A stretch of DNA of 14,623 bases from Pleurotus ostreatus/Saccharomyces cerevisiae fusant. Taxonomy: Eukaryota; Opisthokonta. Of this stretch, positions 9,132 to 14,623 are shown piece by piece. The position numbers were made by a program, and so were the translations under genes. The notes below the pieces were generated by a model, which saw only the letters and a list, made by a program, of their open reading frames with translations, searched no databases and was not told the origin of the DNA. The stretch covers positions 1-14,623 of the forward strand of contig JAMQCK010000872.1 in the NCBI GenBank assembly GCA_024196135.1, in the 5' to 3' direction. Each line of letters begins with the position of its first letter. The first letter of the stretch is position 1.

Positions 9132-9855
9132 TCAGACAATGTCTATCACCGACGGCCACATACTGGATCAGGGCAATTCAGCGACAATTTCAGGTACGGG
9201 TGGCTTTTCTCCCACCTCAGAAAACCTATGATCACATTCATGAGAGCGCACAGGAAGGGAATCCACCTGACCGACGGTCAATTGGCGGCGTCAACAGCAG
9301 CGGGAGACTCGGGCGTACGTCGACATGTTGTAGTTTCCCGCGCGGTATAGGCCGTATAGCACGTAACCTATAACGAGAGAGCTGATGACCGAGCCCAGGA
9401 GCCCAAGGGTGAGGAATGCGAATAGAACGAGCAGAGCGAAGGTCAGGCGGGAGCGACCCTCGTTCTGCTTTGGTGCACGCGGTGGGGCTCGTACGCCCGT
9501 TCCAATGAGCGGCGCGAGGGCGTACGAGTTCTCTGATGCCTCGAAGTAATGCTGGCTGTGACCCTTCCGATTATGGCGTGGCGGAAACGCGAGATTGAAG
9601 AAGGCGTAGAACCCGCAGAGGACAAACGCCGGGATGTAGAATATGAAGGTCCAGTAAAGCGTATAGGTGAAAACGTCTGCAAGAGTGAGCTTGAGTGATG
9701 GAGCGCAGCCTACCATAGATTACAGTACCAGAAGCATGGTAAAGATAGCGCCCATTGGGGAGCGCAGGCGGTCGGCCACCAAGGTGGAGAAGCTCAAGGC
9801 CGGGATCGTAGAGAGAGGGCCACGAGATGTCCATGTCTGAAGAGTGTTCAGCCAT
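9132..9855 (-). CDS. TMEM170-like integral membrane protein
   Basis: Four exons (9855-9729, 9676-9319, 9266-9216, 9162-9132) encode 188 residues. The introns are 52, 52 and 53 bases. The protein matches the putative transmembrane protein 170 family (Tmemb_170). A hydrophobic segment follows DVFTYTLYWTFIFY (about 43-72). A polar loop of about 45 residues comes next. A long hydrophobic stretch (119-155) contains LLGSVISSLVIGYVLYGLYR, followed by the conserved NYNMST and a last segment ending MWPSVIDIV. The two small last exons were recovered because this ending is typical of fungal members. The animal relative TMEM170A has been linked to ER and nuclear-envelope shape; that role is not shown here. 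The first donor is uncertain: GTACTG gives a 52-base intron and YHAS-DVF, while GTAGGC would give only 37 bases and insert GTVIY in place of the last Ser. Confidence 0.85.
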
Positions 9856-10236
9856 GCTGTAACAGCATCACCCACGCCGCCGAGCCTCAAAGCTAGACGG
9901 ACGGTGGAAAAGGTGCTGATGGTTGGTGACAACCAAGGAAAGGTTCTCCATCCGGTATGAGCCAAGCGCAGCCGCGGATCGGACTTTGCCGCGGTCGCGT
10001 GCTCCTCAAGTTCGACCCCTCCATCAGGGTTCTCGCTTCTGCTGTCTGTTTGTATGCTCAGCCTCGCGCGCGCCGCGACGCTTTTGTACGGCTGTTCTGT
10101 CAGAGACGTGTGGATGTGGAGCGACTAACAGTAGCAGGGAGTGCAAAGTACAGAACCGGTGTTCAACGTCGTAGTCGAGACCACGCCGCCGCCCACGCTG
10201 TTTAGAGCACAATAACTTACGTACGACCGACCCTCG
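9856..10236. other. Intergenic: TMEM170-like promoter and GTPase 3' flank
   Basis: No supported gene and no clear TATA box upstream of the TMEM170-like ATG. A CTGTTACAG string immediately before that ATG on the minus strand could be a 3' splice site for a leader intron, but no matching donor was established. Confidence 0.5.
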
Positions 10237-11190
10237 CTACACACTACACGCGTCTATGATATTCGACCGAACAGTGCCCACCCCAAAAGGCGGGTGCATC
10301 GTCACGCTCGTGAGCAGCGGCGGCATGCACAGTGGGGCCGCCTTGAAAATGTCCTGCCGTAACTTGCGTATCGTCTCGCCCTCCTTCCCGCTCGGGATGC
10401 TGTCCACCTTCGTAATAATCGCCTGGAGCGTGAACGGCTGCCGCCCCTCCGCGTTGATCAGCTTGTCCGAGAGATTCGCGAGCATGCCGAGGTCGTAATC
10501 GTTGAGGTCATGCTTGGCGTTGAAGAGGATGTAGATGCGGCGGAGTCTGAGGGCAGAGGCAGAGAGTAAGATGACGCTCGAGGGTTCTGGTCTGGAAGGA
10601 GGGAAGACTACGTACTGTTTGCGGGTGGAGATATAGTGGTCGAAAAGCTCGCCCCATTCTGGCCTGCCCCGCGCGCCGTACCCCGGCGCGTCAACGAGGA
10701 CCAGATGACCAGGGTCAGCACCAACGCTGTAGAAGTTGAGCTCCTTGGTGCGGCCCTATAAAGACGTATCAGAGACGGTCTTCTTGTGCAACGATGGCAA
10801 TCTTACGGGTTTGGAGCTCGTATGCAACAGGTCCTTCCGCCCAACGACAGCGTTGAACAATGACGACTTGCCGCTGTTAGCGCGACCTACACCTCCTTCA
10901 GCATACCATATACGGACATCCCTTCACAAGATACTCGCCTGTTACGATGACCTATGAGACGGTAAGTTGCCGAAGGAGAAGTGCTCGATTTCGGGCGCAC
11001 GAACTTCAGGTCTGCCCTCTAGTTTCGGGATGTTTGAGATAGAGCCCGCGGCGGCGACAAATCTGGCGTTCGCAAAAACGGAGGCATGGTCCTTGGTGGA
11101 TAAATGTCTTCTGGATGGAGCTACCGAGATGTGGCACGTTTGACAAACGGGTCTTGCCGAACGAGGGAGACGCCGCAGATTAGCTTGCAT
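10237..11190 (-). CDS. EngB/YsxC-type GTP-binding protein, probably mitochondrial (Mrx8/GTPBP8-like)
   Basis: Five exons (11190-11005, 10951-10939, 10886-10807, 10755-10616, 10546-10237) encode 242 residues. The introns are 53, 52, 51 and 69 bases. EngB-type GTPases assist large ribosomal subunit assembly in bacteria; eukaryotic relatives act in mitochondria. Residues 1-32 are Arg/Ser-rich without acidic residues and contain RRHLST, consistent with a mitochondrial presequence. GTPase motifs are G1 GRANSGKSS (67-75), a G2 threonine in KPGRT (92-96), G3 DAPGYG (115-120) followed by the family's GRPEWGELF, and G4 TKVD (185-188). The second exon is only 13 bases and encodes VIVT of the strand before the P-loop (PE-VIVT-GRAN, aligned with bacterial PE-IAFA-GRSN). 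Its downstream intron starts with GC (CAG|GCGAGT). A simpler model with one 105-base intron gives PEVRGVGRAN and is less plausible. Confidence 0.9.
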
Positions 11191-12433
11191 TTCGAGTTCT
11201 GAAGCACGTCGAGAGGCTGGAGCGGAGGATCGTGTTAGAGTGCTCAGTATTCAAGACGGTCGTCCCGAGAGAAGGCTGGCTTTGAGAGTACAGAGCGGTT
11301 GAGTTGGCCAACCGATGCTCTCCTTCCTGTCTGCGAAGTTCGAGACAAACCTCCGGCCGGGCCGCCTGCCGCATTGCTCCCGCCACGTGTCATGCAGCGA
11401 CCAAACATCATTGCAGGCGAACAAACAAAGGATTTACGTATAAATTAAACCAAGAAGGCCTCACATATGAGGACGCAGAAACAGGGCTAAGCTATGATAC
11501 ACGAAACGCCAACGTGGCGCGCAATGAACGAGGGGAGGGGGTGCTAATGACGACGAAGGGCCCGGGGCGGGATAAGACGGAAGACGGGGACCTTGGGTAT
11601 ATTGAAGATCGCACGAGCCGCAGCACGACGGCGCACAATCTATCAAGGATGTCAAGGGCAACCATATAAGGCAACAAGACCATGCATCGCCCGCGATCGT
11701 GGCCACGCCGCCAACGGAACATTGCGAGGCAATACAATGGACGAGCGCGCTAACGGGGCGGGCTTCACCGAGCCAGATCCCGGGCGCCTGGTGACAGCCA
11801 GATCCCTGCGAGGCACGGTCAGCGCTCAGCAAATCGCGCGCGGGGACGGATCTCACTTGCCTCGCCTGTGAGAAGGAGCACAAAGGGTTTACAGGGGCGG
11901 CGACAGCGGCCACGCCCTCCAGGCGCGGCGGCGTCGTGACGGATGAATGGTGCGGCGTCTAGCAGCGGCCTGGGACATCGATTACGACGGTGATATATTG
12001 CGATCGTCGCTTGAGGACGGCGTCCCGTGGGAGGGCTGATGTCGAGAAGCGGAAGGGTTGAGAAGTGAGATATTGAGGGCCTGAGAACAAGGGTATCGAA
12101 CATTGCATCTTGAGGGCTTGCGAATTGGTGGCGACTCGGACCGCACACTACAGAGGGAGAAGGTCGATCGAACACGCTCTCAAAAGTCCCATGTAACCAA
12201 GACCTACATTCAAGCCGATATGGAATTATTAGAGCGAGGCACGCCGTGCGGCGTATAGTAGTTGTGTGGCGAGTAGTATGCGTAGACAGTATCCGAGTCA
12301 GCGTTCTGAGGGATGCACAGTCAGAGGGTCGTATGCGTTGGTATTCAAGAAAAGGGCCAGCAGTCAATGCAACGCGGAATCCAAGAAAGTGGTAGTAGTA
12401 CAATGAGACGGGAACGGGAAGCACACAGCTCAG
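11191..12433. other. Gene-free gap between GTPase and TEA gene
   Basis: About 1.24 kb without a recognisable gene. The left part must hold the promoter of the GTPase gene. The right part holds the 3' flank of the TEA-domain gene. A small AT-rich island at about 11410-11470 contains TATAAATT on the plus strand (about 11439-11446). A 201-codon minus-strand open frame (11819-12424) starts with GTG, directly follows the TEA stop and has no recognisable motif, so it is probably chance. An unrecognised small spliced gene or non-coding transcript cannot be excluded. Confidence 0.5.
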
Positions 12434-14323
12434 CTATTGTCCCCACTGCTGCGACTGCGTAGGGTCTGCGTACGCCCACGACGGCGGTGGCGCAGCGGGG
12501 AAGTCAGGGAAGTGCCCTGGTGACGAAGGGTACGGGGACGCGTACGCAGCCGCCGGGTCGGCAGGCGTCTGCGCCTCCGAGCCCTGCTGGTACGCCTCCG
12601 TGCTGCCAGCCTGCCAGTTATCCGGCGGCGAGGGCGGCGCGTTGTACTCCGTGAGGAAAGCCCCCTTCGGGTGTTGCGGCTGCGGCTGCCGCACTGAATA
12701 GGAAGAGTGATATACCTTGTCCTCTGGCCAGCCCGGGGGCAGCTGCGACTGGGTCCACGTCTGAGTGTACGCCGGCGGCATCGTCTGAGCAGGTGGGAGC
12801 TCCTGCGACGGCGGGTAGGGCGGCTCGTACGGCGCTCCGGCGACGGTGGACTGGCGCCACTGCTCGATGTTCGTGGGCGCCGGTGGGGGCGGCAGCGCGT
12901 TCGTGTCCCGGAAGATGTAGCGCATGCCACAGATGACGCGCCCCGTATCACGGTCGACGATGTCCTGCAATATGATGCAACGATGGAGATCTGAAGGAGG
13001 CATTAGCGTAGCCTTTGACAAAATGAGGAGAATGTGTACCATAGTGGTGGCAAAGGACCGCCCAGTAGGATGGCACCAGGTAGCTCATGTACATGTTGGC
13101 CGGCTCGGCCTTGGGGTAAACCTCGACCTCCTCGCGATGCACATCCGAGCCGTCGATGTAGACGGTGAACCTGGAGCACCAGCTCTTCGGCGCCCACGGA
13201 GACATGAAAGAGACTTCCGGTCCACTCGTCGTCATGTCCTTCGGCGCCTCCGCCTTGACGTAGTGCTCGATCTCGTCCAACGGGCCACCAAGACGCTCCA
13301 GGTCACTCGCGCGCGTGCCCTGCAGACCGACGACGCCGTAGGTAGGCGACGTCAGTACAACAGGCGACACTCGGAACGCCATCTCGACGCAGATGGTGCT
13401 CCGACGGATCTGGGGCGGCGCGGCCTCAGCCTCCTCCTTCTTGGGCGCGGCCTCGGTGGCCTGCTCGTGCCGGACGGCAGACGGGTCAATCCCGAGGTCG
13501 AGCACAGACTGAGAGGGCCCCGTTTCGTGGGGAGACATGGGCAGGTACGGAGCTTGCTGCTGGTTATCGGATGTTGATTCGCGAACCCGCCACGTGCGAT
13601 CATTAGCGGACTGTTCGCCGCCGACGAAGGACGGGTTCGGCTGGGTCGACGGCGGCGAGGACGCGACCTGGGGCCCCTTGCGTGGGAGCGACACGGCCAT
13701 CGGTGGGATTGGTGGTAGAAGAGACGACAGCGGAGGGTTCTGTGGATCATTGGGCTCCAGGGGAGGGTACTCCTTGCGTTGCACTAGGTGCAGAACTGTG
13801 GCGCAGCGGGTCAGTGGCATGGTCGGAGTGAAGTGTGGCGCACTCACTTCGCGGGTCGTGGCAAGTGTCGCGCAGCTGCTGAAGGCGGCTACCGACTTGC
13901 TTGGGTGTGCGGTACTTGCCAGTGGTGTGAAGGATGAAGTCGCTGATGTACCGATTGCGCTTCGGGAAGCGGCGGAGGTGACGGGTCTCCATCGTCGAGC
14001 CCGGACGATACTTATCCAGGCCTGGGAAGTGTGGTCAGAAAACGCGTTGAGCGCGACGAGGTAGCGAACGCACCTTCGACAAGAGCTGCCTCGAGTTGTG
14101 GTGGCCACACGGGCTCCTTCCCCTGTGGCATCGTCTTCCACGAGCGCCGGCTTCCGACGAGGGTGTTAACGGCGTGGATTGTGCCTTTGTGCATGTTCTC
14201 GGAGGGCATGAAGGTCAAGGGCGCGGCGTGGCGGATGGTGCTACCGGGCATGGGATCCGCATCCGAGCCCGACGACGACGGCGAGCGCGCGACCGGGGGT
14301 GGGGGAGCGGTGGGGGCCTTCAT
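12434..14323 (-). CDS. TEA/ATTS-domain transcription factor
   Basis: Four exons (14323-14074, 14021-13848, 13795-13040, 12990-12434) encode 578 residues. The introns are 52, 52 and 49 bases. TEA factors (AbaA and Tec1 in fungi, TEAD in animals) bind CATTCY-type sites and control development. The TEA domain spans about 69-137: a first helix in VWPPQLEAALVEGLDKYRP, a middle helix in KRNRYISDFILHTTGKYRT and a recognition helix in PKQVGSRLQQLRDTC. Intron 1 splits Gly84 and intron 2 falls just after the domain. A Pro/Ser-rich linker covers about 150-272. A structured-looking segment at about 273-422 includes WAPKSWCSRFTVYIDGSD (342-359) and CIILQDIVDRDTGRVICG (398-415), which resembles the YAP-binding fold of animal TEADs. 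The last 155 residues are Pro/Gln/Tyr-rich, activation-domain-like. Two CATTCC motifs lie upstream of its own start, suggesting possible autoregulation. Confidence 0.92.
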
Positions 14324-14623
14324 GATGAGGAGACGGTGGTGATGTCGATCGCAATATAAGGGTCGAGGAGAGGAATGGTGTCAGATGCGCTTGGTCAGTT
14401 ACGGCAGGGTTTGGCGCTAGTGTGTGGGCGGAGGGCGGGGCGGTTGGAATGAAGGAGAGGAGACGATGGCAAGGTACAAATAGTAATGGGACGAGGGGCC
14501 TTGACTATAAGCGGTTATCAGAGCTGGCCCGAGCGACGGACAATGTCATCAAGCGTGGCCGATCCAGAGAGTTCGTTTTCCCAGGGTGCGGAACCAATTC
14601 GTGTATGATCCCCGCGCTGGCGT
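14324..14623. other. Upstream region of the TEA-domain gene
   Basis: Non-coding flank up to the window edge; it should hold the promoter of the TEA gene. No good TATA box is present in the correct orientation (only TTATATT near 14353-14359 on the minus strand). Two GGAATG strings (CATTCC on the gene strand) occur at 14372-14377 and 14446-14451. A near-palindrome ATAAGCGGTTAT lies near 14509-14520. Confidence 0.5.
14372..14451 (-). promoter_or_regulatory. Paired CATTCC (TEA-site-like) motifs
   Basis: The gene strand carries CATTCC at 14372-14377 and again at 14446-14451, about 50 and 125 bases upstream of the TEA-factor ATG. CATTCY is the known AbaA/TEAD core. Six-base motifs occur by chance, so this is suggestive only. 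Confidence 0.3.

Noticed and set aside
10896..11000. Single 105-base intron (GTGCGC donor) in the GTPase gene
   Set aside because: It would give PEVRGVGRAN with Arg in a buried strand and an intron twice the local norm. The microexon model restores the family pattern with 53- and 52-base introns.
11461..11913. 150-codon minus-strand frame with Cys- and Pro-rich product
   Set aside because: No start context, motif or splice partner was found, and plus-strand frames overlap it with equal claim.
11819..12424. 201-codon minus-strand open frame directly after the TEA stop
   Set aside because: It begins with GTG, has no recognisable motif or family look, and sits where the TEA 3' untranslated region should be. 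Long chance frames are common in GC-rich DNA.
1..14623. CRISPR array, tRNA, rRNA, transposon or biosynthetic cluster
   Set aside because: No regular spacer repeats, no cloverleaf-like T-loop/anticodon combination, no transposase or terminal repeats, and no backbone enzyme with tailoring genes were seen.

Overview
The window looks like nuclear DNA of a filamentous basidiomycete, probably an Agaricomycete. It is GC-rich. Almost every gene is split by short introns of about 48-69 bases, mostly starting GTGCGT, GTGAGT or GTACGT and ending in pyrimidine-rich AG. The protein families are fungal: a basidiomycete kinase-like protein, a Fps-type aquaglyceroporin, a TEA/ATTS transcription factor and a monoexonic HEM13. 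I saw no tRNA, rRNA, CRISPR array, transposase or other clear mobile element.

Layout, left to right. Positions 1-862 hold no gene I can support. One plus-strand gene (863-2044, two exons) encodes a proline/serine-rich, probably disordered protein with candidate phosphatase-docking motifs. A 1 kb convergent intergenic stretch follows, with a degenerate tandem repeat. Six genes then lie head to tail on the minus strand: a kinase-like protein (3087-5314), coproporphyrinogen III oxidase HEM13 (5761-6846), an aquaglyceroporin in nine exons (7181-8670), a TMEM170-like membrane protein in four exons (9132-9855), an EngB-type mitochondrial GTPase in five exons (10237-11190) and a TEA-domain transcription factor in four exons (12434-14323). 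Intergenic gaps are mostly 330-460 bases, except about 1 kb at 2045-3086 and 1.24 kb at 11191-12433.

The exon models were built by hand from reading-frame continuity, GT/GC-AG boundaries and family conservation. All join in frame to a single stop. The genes do not form one pathway: they cover heme synthesis, solute flux, membrane organisation, mitochondrial ribosome function and transcription. This is an ordinary chromosomal neighbourhood rather than a defence island or metabolite cluster, and I found no convincing new multi-gene system. The best leads are a TEA factor whose C-terminal half resembles the YAP-binding fold of animal TEADs, a 13-base exon flanked by a GC-AG intron in the GTPase P-loop region, a kinase-like protein without the catalytic-loop aspartate, and PP1-docking-like motifs in the plus-strand protein.
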